Of a stretch of 64,000 nucleotides of DNA, positions 8,457 to 17,491 are shown piece by piece. Source of the stretch: Occultella gossypii (GTDB lineage Bacteria > Actinomycetota > Actinomycetes > Actinomycetales > Beutenbergiaceae); the NCBI RefSeq assembly GCF_019947135.1, contig NZ_JAGSHT010000014.1:62001-126000 (forward strand), read 5' to 3'. Every line of letters starts with the position of its first letter. The first letter of the stretch is position 1. The position numbers were made by a program, and so were the translations under genes. The notes beneath the pieces are model-generated. The model did not search any database, had not been told where the DNA came from, and saw only the letters and a list, made by a program, of their open reading frames with translations.

Positions 8457-10487
8457 TCACCCGCCGGCGACCACTCCGAGGACGGCCGGTCCGTAGCGAG
8501 CCAACTTCGCCTCCCCCACCCCGGAGATCCCGCTCAATGCCGCCTCGTCGGCCGGACGGGCCTGCGCGATCCCGGCGAGGGTGGCGTCGTTGAAGACGAC
8601 GTACGCAGGCACACCCTGCTCCTTGGCCACCTCCGCCCGCCAGGTGCGCAGCCGTTGGAAGAGCTCCTGACCGGAGTCGTCGAGATCGAGGACGGCACCC
8701 TTCGTCGCTGCCGACCTCGCCGACCGGGGCGCCCGGGTGCGCTCGGGTTCGATGCGCAGCATCACCTCGCGGCGCCCGCCGAGCACGTCGGCGGCGGCGT
8801 CGGTGAGCGCGAGCACCCCGTACTCCCCCTGCACCTGCAGCAACCCCTGCGCGAGGAGCTGGCGCACCACGCCCCGCCACTCGGTGTCCCCCAACTCGGT
8901 GCCGATGCCGAACGTGCTCAGATCGGTGTGCCGGAACTTGACCATCCGCTCGGTCTCGCGGCCGAGCAGGATGTCGACGACGTGCCCGGCCCCGAACTGC
9001 TGACCCCGTTCGCGCTGCAGCCGCAGGATCGTGGACATCACCTTCTGCGCCGGCACGGTGCCGTCGAAGGACTTCGGCGGGGACAGGCAGGTGTCGCAGT
9101 TGCCACAGGCCTCGCCGGCCTCACCGAAGTAGGCGAGCAGCTGCTGGCGTCGGCACTGCACCGTCTCGCAGAGCGCGAGCATGGCGTCCAGGTGCAGCGA
9201 CTGGGCACGCTTACGCTGCGCGTCCCCCTCGCCGTCGGCGATCATCCGGCGCTGCTGCACCACATCCTGCAGGCCGTAAGCGAGCCACGCCGTCGAGGGC
9301 AGCCCGTCCCGGCCGGCCCGGCCGGTCTCCTGGTAGTAGCCCTCGACGCTCTTGGGCAGGTCGAGGTGCGCCACGAACCGCACGTCCGGCTTGTCGATGC
9401 CCATGCCGAACGCGATCGTGGCGACCATGATGACGCCCTCCTCGCGCAGGAACCGGGACTGGTTCGCGGCCCGCTGCGGCGCCGGAAGGCCCGCGTGGTA
9501 CGGCAGGGCGGTGTGTCCCTGGCCGACCAGCCACTCGGCGGTGCGCTCCACGGAGGCACGGCTCAGGCAGTAGACGATGCCCGCCTCGGCCGGGTACTCC
9601 TCGATGAGTCGCAGGAGCTGGGGGCGGGCCTGGGCCTTCGGCGTGATCCGGTAGGCGATGTTCGGCCGGTCGAAGCTGGACACGAACACCCGGGCCTCGC
9701 CGAGGTCCAGGTTCGCCACGATCTCGGCGCGAGTGGCCTCGGTCGCGGTCGCGGTGAGCGCGATCCGCGGCACATCCGGCCAGCGCTCATGCAGCATCGA
9801 CAGGGCGAGGTAGTCCGGCCTGAAGTCGTGGCCCCACTGCGCCACGCAGTGCGCCTCGTCGATCGCGAACAGGGCGACGTGGGCGCGGTCCAGCAGCCCG
9901 GCTGCCGCCGACAGCCGTTCCGGGGCCAGGTAGAGCAGGTCGAGCTCCCCGGCGAGCAGCCGATCCTCGGTGTCGCGTCGCTCGGCGGCCGACTGGGTCG
10001 AGTTCAGGAACGCGGCGCGCACCCCCACCTGCTCAAGGGCGTCGACCTGGTCATGCATGAGCGCGATCAGCGGGCTGATCACCACGCCGGTGCCCTCCCG
10101 GACCAGGGCCGGGATCTGGTAGCACAGGCTCTTGCCGCCGCCGGTCGGCATCAGAACGAGTGCGTCCCCGCCGGCGACCACGGTGTCGATGATCTCGGCC
10201 TGTTCCCCGCGGAAGGAGTCGTAACCCCAGACGGCGGTGAGCGCCTCGAGCGGCGAACTCGCCGACGGCGGGGCCGGCCGGGCGGGCCGTGCCGGTCCGG
10301 CCGGCGCTGCCTGGGCGGGGCGAGCGGCCCGGTCGCGCACGGCCGAGCGCGCCGCGGGGGCGCCGGCCGGAGCCTCGGGCACGTCCCACTCGCTCAGGTA
10401 GTCCGGTGGCGGCTCGTCCCAGTCCTGCGGGGGCGCGCCCCACTGGTCCTCGACCGGCGACACATCGCCCCTGCTCTCCTCAGCCAC
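8457..10487 (-). CDS. recQ: ATP-dependent DNA helicase RecQ
   Basis: A 676-residue superfamily-2 helicase. After a 75-residue acidic then Ala/Pro-rich N-terminal extension come motif 0 ([10 protein letters not shown], about 87-96), Walker A PTGGGKS (114-120), the DEAH box (210-213), the RecQ aromatic loop [15 protein letters not shown], helicase motif [12 protein letters not shown], a zinc-binding cluster (CETVQC, then CGNCDTC), the winged-helix RQC domain and a C-terminal HRDC domain (from about 595). It unwinds duplex, forked and G-quadruplex DNA 3'-5' during repair. GTG start, supported by TAGGCT at 10494-10499, 6 nt upstream, which indicates a leaderless mRNA. The disordered extension is the only unusual part. 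Confidence 0.95.
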   Translation of the reverse strand: MAEESRGDVSPVEDQWGAPPQDWDEPPPDYLSEWDVPEAPAGAPAARSAVRDRAARPAQAAPAGPARPARPAPPSASSPLEALTAVWGYDSFRGEQAEIIDTVVAGGDALVLMPTGGGKSLCYQIPALVREGTGVVISPLIALMHDQVDALEQVGVRAAFLNSTQSAAERRDTEDRLLAGELDLLYLAPERLSAAAGLLDRAHVALFAIDEAHCVAQWGHDFRPDYLALSMLHERWPDVPRIALTATATEATRAEIVANLDLGEARVFVSSFDRPNIAYRITPKAQARPQLLRLIEEYPAEAGIVYCLSRASVERTAEWLVGQGHTALPYHAGLPAPQRAANQSRFLREEGVIMVATIAFGMGIDKPDVRFVAHLDLPKSVEGYYQETGRAGRDGLPSTAWLAYGLQDVVQQRRMIADGEGDAQRKRAQSLHLDAMLALCETVQCRRQQLLAYFGEAGEACGNCDTCLSPPKSFDGTVPAQKVMSTILRLQRERGQQFGAGHVVDILLGRETERMVKFRHTDLSTFGIGTELGDTEWRGVVRQLLAQGLLQVQGEYGVLALTDAAADVLGGRREVMLRIEPERTRAPRSARSAATKGAVLDLDDSGQELFQRLRTWRAEVAKEQGVPAYVVFNDATLAGIAQARPADEAALSGISGVGEAKLARYGPAVLGVVAGG

Positions 10488-10493
10488 CCGGCC

Positions 10494-10499
10494 AGCCTA
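10494..10499 (-). promoter_or_regulatory. -10 box of recQ, leaderless
   Basis: On the minus strand TAGGCT is followed by 6 nt and the GTG start at 10487. It fixes the recQ start at this GTG and makes the long N-terminal extension part of the protein. Confidence 0.45.
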
Positions 10500-10529
10500 A
10501 GCGCCGGGACCGACGGTCCAGCCCAGGGG

Positions 10530-12245
10530 TCAGCGCCTGCTCCCCGCGGAGGTGCCTTCGATGGCGCGCGGGTCCGGTTCGGCCAGTGGGTCCAGGTCCG
10601 CCCGGGCGACGTCATCGACGGCCGGCACGCCCGGAACCCGTGCCCGAGCGCCGGCCGCGAGGTCCGCAGGCACCGGGGAGTCGGCGGGCACCACGGACTC
10701 GACCGGGGCCTCCCGCACGATCCGCGTCGCGAGCGGCTTCTCGTCGATGAAGCAGAGCAGGATCGCCGCCAGCACCGCGAGCGGTGCGATGACCAGGTAG
10801 GTCGGTGTCAGCGCGTCGTTGTAGGCCTCCACGATCGGGATCCGGAGGGCGTCGTCGAGGTGCTTGACCACGTCCGGGGTGAGGGCGCTCGTGCCGCCCT
10901 CCAGCGACGCCTCGGCCCCCGGCAGCCGCTCGCTCAGCAGACTCAGCAGGCGAGCCGTGAAGACGCTGCCCACCACGGCCGACCCGAGCGTGCCGCCGAT
11001 CTGCCGGAAGAAGTTGTTCGCGGCAGTGGCGGTACCGACCTGCGTCACGGGGAAGGAGTTCTGGACCACCAGCACCAGGATCTGCATGGTCCCGCCCAGC
11101 CCCACCCCGAGGACCCCGAGGTAGACGCACGCCAGCCAGATCGGCGATCCGACCGACAGGGTGGACAGGGCCACCAGCGCGGCCGCGATCAGCACCGACC
11201 CGACGATCGGCATCCACTTGTAGCGCCCGGTCCGGCTCACGTACCAGCCCCCCGCGGTGGAGGTCACCAGCATCGACCCCATCATCGGCACCATGAGCAG
11301 CCCGGACGCGGTGGCGTCCTGCCCAGCGACCATCTGCAGATAGGTGGGCATGTAGCCCAGCACGCCGAACATCCCGATGCCGATGAACAGCCCGGCGACC
11401 GTGGTCAGATTGAAGTTGCGGTCCGCGAACAGGTGCAGCGGGATGATCGGCTCCCGGGTGCGGCCCTCGACGAACACGAACAGCGCCGCCGCGACCAGGG
11501 TGCCTGCGATCAGGCCCAGGATGATCGGTGAGTTCCAGGCGTAGTGGGACCCGCCCCAGGTGCCGAGCAGCACGAGGCAGGTGGTGCCGACGGCGATCAG
11601 GCCCATCCCGGCGAGGTCCAGGTGCGGCCGCCCGCGCTGGCTCCGCGGCAGCGGCATCAGGAAGATCGCCGCCGCCAACGCCGCCAGGCCGAGTGGGATG
11701 TTCATCCAGAACGCCCACCGCCAGCCCGGACCCTCCGTGAGCCAGCCGCCGAGAAGCGGCCCGGCCACCGAGGAGAACGCGAACACGCCACCCATGATCC
11801 CCATGTACTTGCCACGTTCCCGTGGCGGGACCACGTCGGCGATGATCGCCTGGGACAGGATGATCAACCCGCCGCCGCCGAGGCCCTGGATGGTGCGCCC
11901 CACGATCAGTCCGGTCATGTTCAGGGTGAGCGCACTCACCACCGACCCCACCATGAACAGCACGATCGCGCCGACCAACAGCGGCTTGCGACCGATGAGG
12001 TCGCCGAGCTTGCCGTAGACCGGCATCATCACTGTCGACGCCAGGATGTAGGCGGTGATCACCCACACCATCAGATGGGCGCCCTGCAGCTCGCCGACCA
12101 GCGTCGGAAGTGCCGTCGCCAGGATGGTCTGGTTCAGGGACGCGAGCAGCATGGACAGGATCAGCCCGGCGAACAGCAGTGCCAGGGCCCGCCGGTCGAG
12201 CAGGGTTCCGGACGACCCACCGGGAGCGGTGGGGGCGGTTGTCAT
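10530..12245 (-). CDS. MFS drug-efflux transporter, DHA2 (EmrB/QacA) family
   Basis: A 571-residue transporter with about 14 membrane helices, the DHA2 layout. Characteristic elements are FAGLILSMLLASLNQTILATALPTL split around helix 1, the loop GKLGDLIGRKPL (motif A) and the GPLLGGWLT motif in helix 5. The C-terminal ~60 residues are Pro/Ala/acidic and cytoplasmic. It should export hydrophobic drugs or metabolites by proton antiport. Its ATG overlaps the tetR stop (ATGA at 12242-12245), so it is the second gene of a tetR-efflux operon and is expected to be induced when the repressor binds its ligand. Confidence 0.93.
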   Translation of the reverse strand: MTTAPTAPGGSSGTLLDRRALALLFAGLILSMLLASLNQTILATALPTLVGELQGAHLMVWVITAYILASTVMMPVYGKLGDLIGRKPLLVGAIVLFMVGSVVSALTLNMTGLIVGRTIQGLGGGGLIILSQAIIADVVPPRERGKYMGIMGGVFAFSSVAGPLLGGWLTEGPGWRWAFWMNIPLGLAALAAAIFLMPLPRSQRGRPHLDLAGMGLIAVGTTCLVLLGTWGGSHYAWNSPIILGLIAGTLVAAALFVFVEGRTREPIIPLHLFADRNFNLTTVAGLFIGIGMFGVLGYMPTYLQMVAGQDATASGLLMVPMMGSMLVTSTAGGWYVSRTGRYKWMPIVGSVLIAAALVALSTLSVGSPIWLACVYLGVLGVGLGGTMQILVLVVQNSFPVTQVGTATAANNFFRQIGGTLGSAVVGSVFTARLLSLLSERLPGAEASLEGGTSALTPDVVKHLDDALRIPIVEAYNDALTPTYLVIAPLAVLAAILLCFIDEKPLATRIVREAPVESVVPADSPVPADLAAGARARVPGVPAVDDVARADLDPLAEPDPRAIEGTSAGSRR

Positions 12246-12850
12246 GACTTCTGTACTACCTCTCGGAGCAGGTCGACGGCGTCATCGAGGATGCCGTCGA
12301 CGTCATCGCGAAGGATGAAGGTCGGGTCGTTCGTGGCGGCGAACGTCAGTGCGGCGGAGGCCATCGAGATCAGCATCCGCACGTGCGGTTCGTCGGGTTC
12401 GTGGCCGATCACCAGCGCGATCCGGTCGGTGACGATCTCCGTCACGATCGCCTCGGTCTCCCGGAACGACTCGGTGCGGTGCCGCACCAGCTCGGGGTGC
12501 CGATCGAAGATATCCCGGCGTCGGGTACGGCTGAGGGCGCTGCCGGACGCCGTCCTCGCGACCGCGAGGAGCAGTCGCGTGGTCCGCTTCAGCAACTGCC
12601 CGTCCTGGGGTGCGTCGAGGAACGCCTGCCTGGTGGCCGGGTCGAGATGGGGACGCCGAAGGCCGACGACGGCATGTTCCTTCGTCGGGAAGTAGTTGAA
12701 GAACGTTCGCGTCGAGACGTTCGCGCGGGCGGCGATCGCATCCACGGTCACGGCGCCGAGGCCGTCCTCGAGGACCATCGCCGCCGCCGTCTCGTGCAAC
12801 GTCCCCCAGGTCTCGGCGCGTTTGCGCTCCCTGAGCGATGTTTCCTGCAC
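12242..12850 (-). CDS. TetR-family transcriptional repressor of the adjacent MFS pump
   Basis: A 202-residue regulator. The N-terminal helix-turn-helix (about 5-52) reads RKRAETWGTLHETA, then AVTVDAIAARANVSTRTFFN and YFPTKEHAV, which is the standard TetR DNA-binding pattern; the ligand domain follows. The GTG at 12850 is chosen because the domain begins directly after it and because the inverted-repeat operator and promoter lie immediately upstream; the open frame beyond is antisense to the next gene. It overlaps the MFS gene, so it probably represses itself and the pump. Confidence 0.9.
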   Translation of the reverse strand: MQETSLRERKRAETWGTLHETAAAMVLEDGLGAVTVDAIAARANVSTRTFFNYFPTKEHAVVGLRRPHLDPATRQAFLDAPQDGQLLKRTTRLLLAVARTASGSALSRTRRRDIFDRHPELVRHRTESFRETEAIVTEIVTDRIALVIGHEPDEPHVRMLISMASAALTFAATNDPTFILRDDVDGILDDAVDLLREVVQKS

Positions 12851-12856
12851 TCGTGC

Positions 12857-12878
12857 ATTTTTGCATGACTGCAAAAAT
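12857..12878 (-). promoter_or_regulatory. TetR operator, inverted repeat
   Basis: ATTTTTGCA (12857-12865) and TGCAAAAAT (12870-12878) form a perfect 9-bp inverted repeat with a TGAC spacer. The block also contains three TGCA motifs at exact 8-bp steps (12854, 12862, 12870). It starts 7 bp upstream of the tetR GTG and is strikingly AT-rich against its surroundings. It overlaps the predicted -10 and spacer of the tetR promoter, the usual place for an autorepressor. Confidence 0.75.
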
Positions 12879-12885
12879 CTGACAA
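12857..12885 (-). promoter_or_regulatory. tetR-MFS promoter
   Basis: On the minus strand, -35 TTGTCA (12885-12880), a 17-bp spacer and AAAAAT as -10 (12862-12857), followed by 6 nt and the GTG at 12850. The transcript would be leaderless, and the operator covers the spacer and -10. Confidence 0.5.
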
Positions 12886-12950
12886 GGTCCCCGCCGGCTT
12901 CATCCACAGGCCGAGCACACGCCCGACGGCGGAGGGCGAGCATCGTAGGC

Positions 12951-15900
12951 ATGCCCACAGATACGCCCACCGGGCGCGCGGGACCCGTTCCGGTCACGAC
13001 CCGGTTCCACCTGGCCGTGGTGGACGGACCGGACCTGGGTTGGGTGGCGCCGCTCGGCGTCGAGCCGGTCCTGGTCGGCCGTGGCCCGAGGGCCTCGCTC
13101 GTGCTGGAGGACCCGTCGCTCTCCCGTGAGCACGTCCTGGTCAGCGCACGGGGCGGGCGCCTGCGTGCCCGGGACCTGGGCTCGGCGAACGGCACCGCCG
13201 TGGTGCGTTCGCGCGGAGGTCCGCCCGCCCCGGGCGGACGGGTGCGCCGGTTGCGGACCCGGTGGCGTGCCCTGCGCGAGGGTGACCTGATCCGGGCCGG
13301 CGCGAGTGTCATCGAGGTTCGGCGTCACCCCTCGCTGCGGGACCGGCCCGGGCCGGCGCAGCCGTCGGGCGTGGGCGACGGTCTCCTCGGGCGGCTGATG
13401 TTCCCGCTGATCATGTGCGTGACCTCCGTACCGCTGCTGCTCTCGGGCTCGGGTGCGTGGCGGCTCATCCTGGCGATCGCGCTCCCGCTGGTGCTGCTCG
13501 GTTCCGTCCTGTGGCCGCTGAGGGCACAACGACGACGACGACGCAGCGACCGGGGCCGGCCGGAGGTACCCGCCGCCGAACCGGAGCCCGATCCCGGCCC
13601 GGACGACCCGGCCGGGCTCCTGATGGGCGCCGGCGCACCGGCGCACGCCGCCCCCGAACGGGCCGTTGACCACGTGCCCCGGTGGGAGATCGGTAACGCG
13701 AGCCAGCCCACCCGGCGGCGCGGACCGCCGTCGACCGCTCGCGCGCGACGCGATCACGAACGGGACCGATACCAGCCCTGGGTGGCCGGCACCCTTGCCC
13801 TGGTCGGGGACGACGAGGACGTGGCTGCGCTCGCTCGCTGGTTGGTCTGCCGGCTCGCGGCGCGGCACCCGCCGACGCGGCTGCGACTGGACCTGCCGGC
13901 CACGTGGGCCTGGGCTGCGACGTTCCCGCACCGCGCTCCCGGCGGCGAGCCCGAACGGCTCACCATCCAGGTGGCCGAACGACCCGACGCGCCACCGGGC
14001 GCCGATGGCGTGCGCATCGTGCTGGCCCGGGACCTGACCGAGGTGCCGCCCTGGTGCGAGCGAACCATCGAGGTCCGCCCCGGCCATGACCGTCGGGTCG
14101 GCGAGCGCTGGGCGGCCAGGGTGTGCGCCGCCATCGCCGCGGCCAACCACCAAGCCGAGGTGCTCGCCGCAATGGTCCCGATCGGTGAGGTGGTCGGCCC
14201 GGGCGACGTCGCCGGGATCGTCCGCGGCTGGGCCGGTGACTCCGGGCTGTCGGCCGTGATCGGCGTCGGCCCTGCCGGTCCGCTCCGGCTCGACCTCGGC
14301 GTGGACGGGCCGCACGCCCTCGTCGCCGGCACGACGGGGTCGGGCAAGTCCGAGCTGCTGCTGTCGTGGCTGCTCGGCCTGGCGCACGCCCGCTCCCCCG
14401 CGGACCTGGCAGTGGTGCTCATCGACTACAAGGGCGGCGCGACGTTCGGACCGGTCGCGGACCTGCCGCACGCCGCCGGGGTGCTCACCGACCTGGACGC
14501 CGCGGACACCGCCCGGGCCCTGGCCAGCCTGCGCGCGGAACTGCGCCGCCGCGAACGACTGCTGGCCGCGTCCGGCACGTCGACCCTCGCCGAACACCGG
14601 GCCCGCGTCCCGCCCGAGGAACGTCCGCCGGCCCTGGTCGTGATGGTCGATGAGTTCCGGGCGATGGCCGCCGAACACCCGGACTTCCTCGACGCGCTCG
14701 TGCGGCTGGCCGCTCAGGGCCGCTCGCTCGGCATCCACCTGGTGCTCGCCACCCAGCGGCCGGCCGGCGCGGTGACACCGGACATGCGCGCCAACCTCAC
14801 CGTGCGGATCTGCCTGCGGGTACTCGAGGACGCCGACTCGATCGACCTCGTCGGTGACGCCTCGGCCGCCCGGCTCCCGCCGGTCCCGGGGCGCGCGGTG
14901 GTCCTGGCCGGCGAGCGGACGATCGTGCAGGTGCCCTGGACCGGCCCACCGGACGCCGGCGCGGTCCGTGCCCTGGTGGGCCGGATCGTGGCGGCCGCGG
15001 CCGACCTCGAGGCACGCGAGCCGTGGCGGACCCGGCGCCCACGCCCGTGGGCCGAGCCGTTGCCCGACCGCATCGACGTCGCCGAACTCGCCGTCGACGG
15101 GTTCAGCGTCGACGAGCTCGGCGCCGCGGGCGCGGAGCCCGACGGCGCACCGGACGCCGGGCGGGTGCGGCCCACTCCCGCGGCGCTGCCGTTCCTGCGT
15201 ACCGACCTGCCCGACGAGCAGACCCTCGGCACCTGGTCCTGGCCGCCCGGGTCCACCCTGCTCGTCAGCGGTCCGGCCGGATCCGGCCGGACCACCGCGC
15301 TGCGCACGCTGGCCGAGGTGGCGCACCGGGCCGGCCTCGCGACGCATGTGATCGCCGAGGACCTGGCCGCGATCGTCCCCCGGATCAGCGGTACCTCGCC
15401 CGGGACCGACGCCCCCACCCACGGCACCTGGTGCCGACCCGAGGACTCCCGCCGTGCGCGGCGGCTCATCGAGCTGCTCACCGGGGGCACCGTCGCTCCG
15501 GCGGTGCTGCTCGTCGACGACGTCGACGTCCTCTGCCGCGCACTCGACGAGGCCGGCGGCATCGGCACCGGCGTGGACCTGATGACCGCCCTGCTCCGCC
15601 GGGCCCGCAGGGCCGGGGTCGGGGTGGTGTTCACCTGTGCCGGTGCGCCAACCCGCTGGGCGCCGCTCGTCGCCGACCGGTTGGTGCTACGACCGCAGGA
15701 CGTCGGCGACGCCCTGCTCGCCGGGGTTCCGAGGGATCTCGTGGGCACCGGCTGGCCGGCGGGTCGGGGCGTGCTGATCACGTCCGGCGCGACCCGGGTG
15801 GCCCAGGTCGCGCTGGCCGTGGCCGCCCCGGACACCTACCGCGCCCCGGCCCAGGCTCCCGTTCACCTGGTCGCACTGCCCGCCACGGTCCCACTGACCG

Positions 15901-16469
15901 ACCTGGGCGGGCCTCACGCCGTACGGGTGGGACTCGTGCTCGGCGTGGGCGGGGATGATGCCGCGCCGATCGTGCGTGACCTGCCGGACGGCGGCACCTG
16001 GCTCGTCGCCGGACCGGCCGGCTCCGGGCGCACCGGTGCGCTCCGGATGCTGGGCGGGCAACTGCGGGCCGGCGGCCGTGTGGTCATCGACGGGCCCGAC
16101 GGGCTCGACGCCCTCCGGGGCCCTGCCGCCCTTGGTACGGCCCGAACCTCGGGCGCCCGCGGCCCGGTCCTGCTCCTCGATGACGCCGACCGGCTCCCGG
16201 TTGCAGCCCTCACCGCGGTCGCCGAGGCGAGCGAGCGCATGGACCTCGCGCTGGTCGCAGCCGCTCGCCCGGAGGCGCTCCTCGGCCTCTACCACGAGGT
16301 CGGGGCGCGGCTGCGGGAGGCGCCACTGATGGTTGTCCTCGGGCCCGTCGGACCGGCCGCACACCTGACCGGGGTTGATCTGCGCCGGCACGCCGACGTC
16401 GATCCCGGACCGGGCCGCGGGGTGCTGGTCGACGGCGGCCGGCTCACCCCGATCCAGCTTGCGAGCTAG
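12951..16469 (+). CDS. FHA domain-FtsK/SpoIIIE ATPase, EccC-like (type VII secretion-type motor)
   Basis: A 1172-residue protein. An N-terminal FHA phosphothreonine-binding domain (about 20-124) has the conserved SREH (58-61) and GSANGT (77-82). Two helices (about 148-164 and 171-190) are followed by a basic stretch and a linker. Three tandem FtsK/SpoIIIE modules come next. The first has a normal P-loop GTTGSGKS (460-467), a Walker-B-like VVMVDEF and ATQRP. The second (GPAGSGRT, 774-781) and third (GPAGSGRT, 1021-1028) have Arg in place of the invariant Lys. This matches EccC, the ESX secretion motor, whose rear modules bind rather than hydrolyse ATP well. The ATG at 12951 is chosen because the upstream frame overlaps tetR. 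No WXG100 substrates, EccB or EccD are in this window. A septal DNA translocase is less likely, since the FtsK gamma domain is absent. Confidence 0.85.
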   Translation: MPTDTPTGRAGPVPVTTRFHLAVVDGPDLGWVAPLGVEPVLVGRGPRASLVLEDPSLSREHVLVSARGGRLRARDLGSANGTAVVRSRGGPPAPGGRVRRLRTRWRALREGDLIRAGASVIEVRRHPSLRDRPGPAQPSGVGDGLLGRLMFPLIMCVTSVPLLLSGSGAWRLILAIALPLVLLGSVLWPLRAQRRRRRSDRGRPEVPAAEPEPDPGPDDPAGLLMGAGAPAHAAPERAVDHVPRWEIGNASQPTRRRGPPSTARARRDHERDRYQPWVAGTLALVGDDEDVAALARWLVCRLAARHPPTRLRLDLPATWAWAATFPHRAPGGEPERLTIQVAERPDAPPGADGVRIVLARDLTEVPPWCERTIEVRPGHDRRVGERWAARVCAAIAAANHQAEVLAAMVPIGEVVGPGDVAGIVRGWAGDSGLSAVIGVGPAGPLRLDLGVDGPHALVAGTTGSGKSELLLSWLLGLAHARSPADLAVVLIDYKGGATFGPVADLPHAAGVLTDLDAADTARALASLRAELRRRERLLAASGTSTLAEHRARVPPEERPPALVVMVDEFRAMAAEHPDFLDALVRLAAQGRSLGIHLVLATQRPAGAVTPDMRANLTVRICLRVLEDADSIDLVGDASAARLPPVPGRAVVLAGERTIVQVPWTGPPDAGAVRALVGRIVAAAADLEAREPWRTRRPRPWAEPLPDRIDVAELAVDGFSVDELGAAGAEPDGAPDAGRVRPTPAALPFLRTDLPDEQTLGTWSWPPGSTLLVSGPAGSGRTTALRTLAEVAHRAGLATHVIAEDLAAIVPRISGTSPGTDAPTHGTWCRPEDSRRARRLIELLTGGTVAPAVLLVDDVDVLCRALDEAGGIGTGVDLMTALLRRARRAGVGVVFTCAGAPTRWAPLVADRLVLRPQDVGDALLAGVPRDLVGTGWPAGRGVLITSGATRVAQVALAVAAPDTYRAPAQAPVHLVALPATVPLTDLGGPHAVRVGLVLGVGGDDAAPIVRDLPDGGTWLVAGPAGSGRTGALRMLGGQLRAGGRVVIDGPDGLDALRGPAALGTARTSGARGPVLLLDDADRLPVAALTAVAEASERMDLALVAAARPEALLGLYHEVGARLREAPLMVVLGPVGPAAHLTGVDLRRHADVDPGPGRGVLVDGGRLTPIQLAS

Positions 16470-16906
16470 GCGATCGCGTCCGGTCGGCCGGCGCCCGAGG
16501 TCGCCGCGAGCGAGACCGGCAGGAGCAACGCCACGATCACCACCACGGCCACCACCATCGGCACGGTGGCAGCCCACCAGGCCACGGTGGAGAACGAGGA
16601 GGCCCCCGCCGCGAACTGGAGCAACTGCCAGGTGATCACCGGGCCCCGGCCCCAGCGCTTGCCGTTCCACAGCGCCCGGACGGCCAGGAACAGCAGGCCG
16701 GCGATCAGCACCAGGAACACCAGCACCCCGGCCGCGAAGGAGACGAACGTGGCGTCATCCGAGAGCGCGAGGACCAGCGAGACGACACCGATCACGGCGA
16801 GCGCCACGGCCTCGAGGAGCGCCACGGCGAGGCCGATCCGGAGCGGCAACGGCCGCTCGCCGGGACTCGTCGCGTCCGATTCCGGGGGCGTGGAGGTCGC
16901 AGACAC
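16466..16906 (-). CDS. Uncharacterised four-helix membrane protein
   Basis: About 146 residues from the GTG at 16906 (a GTG at 16915 is equally possible; the frame stays open to 16999). After a Ser/Thr/Pro-rich cytoplasmic leader there are four hydrophobic helices: IGLAVALLEAVALAVIGVV, then about residues 43-63, 74-92 and 95-118 of this version. A short basic loop (WNGKRWGRG) lies between helices 2 and 3. Similar small proteins are common in actinomycetes without known function. Its stop overlaps the stop of the EccC-like gene, so the two genes converge with no intergenic space. Confidence 0.7.
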   Translation of the reverse strand: MSATSTPPESDATSPGERPLPLRIGLAVALLEAVALAVIGVVSLVLALSDDATFVSFAAGVLVFLVLIAGLLFLAVRALWNGKRWGRGPVITWQLLQFAAGASSFSTVAWWAATVPMVVAVVVIVALLLPVSLAATSGAGRPDAIA

Positions 16907-17184
16907 GGCCACCACTCTACGGCGCGCCGAACCACCCGGGCCGAGCCCCGCCGTCGGGCGTGGAGCACCTGGCGAGCACACGACGAGCATTCCGTTCAAG
17001 GTGTCCAGCCTGTGAACAATGTCTCACGGCAACCAAGTTGAAACTTTGTCGTAACCCCTTGTGCACGTTCAAATACCATGTGAAAGTTGTTCCCAGAGAT
17101 TCACGCGAGTAGCGGAACTCCCCCCACCCAACTCGGTCTGAAAAATGGCCACGCACTCGCACGCGCCCACGCTAGGAGAACGCA
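16907..17184 (+). promoter_or_regulatory. whiB1 upstream region
   Basis: 278 bp without a supported gene and noticeably AT-richer than the rest of the window. A TACCAT at 17074-17079 is a possible -10 but lacks a convincing -35. GGAGAA at 17177-17182 lies too close to the ATG to be an ideal ribosome site. A long regulated leader is typical of whiB genes. TGTGA (17011) and TCACG (17024) are 8 bp apart, which is wrong for a CRP site. Confidence 0.35.
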
Positions 17185-17433
17185 ATGGATTGGCGTCACA
17201 ACGCGTCCTGTCTGACCGAAGACCCCGAGCTCTTCTTCCCGATCGGGAACACCGGCCCCGCGCTCGTCCAGATTGAGGAGGCGAAGGCGGTGTGCCGTCG
17301 CTGCCCCGTCGTGGACACGTGCCTGAAGTGGGCGATCGAGTCCGGTCAGGACGCCGGCGTCTGGGGCGGAATGTCCGAGGACGAGCGCCGTGCGCTGAAG
17401 CGCCGGACCGCCCGCGCCCGTCGCGCCGGCTGA
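17185..17433 (+). CDS. whiB1: WhiB1 family iron-sulfur transcriptional regulator
   Basis: An 82-residue Wbl protein. Cys9, Cys37, Cys40 and Cys46 are the four [4Fe-4S] ligands in the C-X(27)-C-X2-C-X5-C pattern. GVWGGM (58-63) is the beta-turn that contacts sigma-A region 4, and the basic tail RRALKRRTARARR binds DNA. The N terminus MDWRH, DPELFFP and GPALVQI match mycobacterial WhiB1 / Streptomyces WblE almost position by position, so the subclass is clear. WhiB1 is usually essential and its cluster reacts with nitric oxide. It is followed by a strong terminator and a convergent pdtaS, an arrangement also found in mycobacteria. Confidence 0.95.
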   Translation: MDWRHNASCLTEDPELFFPIGNTGPALVQIEEAKAVCRRCPVVDTCLKWAIESGQDAGVWGGMSEDERRALKRRTARARRAG

Positions 17434-17449
17434 CTCGAAGCCTGTTCTC

Positions 17450-17484
17450 GAACGGCCGGATCGCCCATGGCGGTCCGGCCGTTC
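17450..17484. terminator. Hairpin between whiB1 and pdtaS
   Basis: GAACGGCCGGA (17450-17460) pairs with TCCGGCCGTTC (17474-17484). The stem continues inward through 17465/17469 with one wobble, giving about 16 bp around a 3-nt loop. It lies between convergent genes and can serve both. Confidence 0.8.
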
Positions 17485-17491
17485 GCGTGTC

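Noticed and set aside
8145-11531. 1128-codon open frame on the plus strand
   Set aside because: Antisense to recQ and the MFS gene; no conserved motif, composition dominated by Arg, Gly, Pro, His and Gln.
12900-15422. 840-codon open frame on the minus strand
   Set aside because: Antisense to the FHA-EccC gene, whose domains are unambiguous.
17011-17028. CRP-like site upstream of whiB1 (TGTGA...TCACG)
   Set aside because: The half sites are 8 bp apart, not 6, and the second deviates from TCACA, so helical phasing would be wrong.
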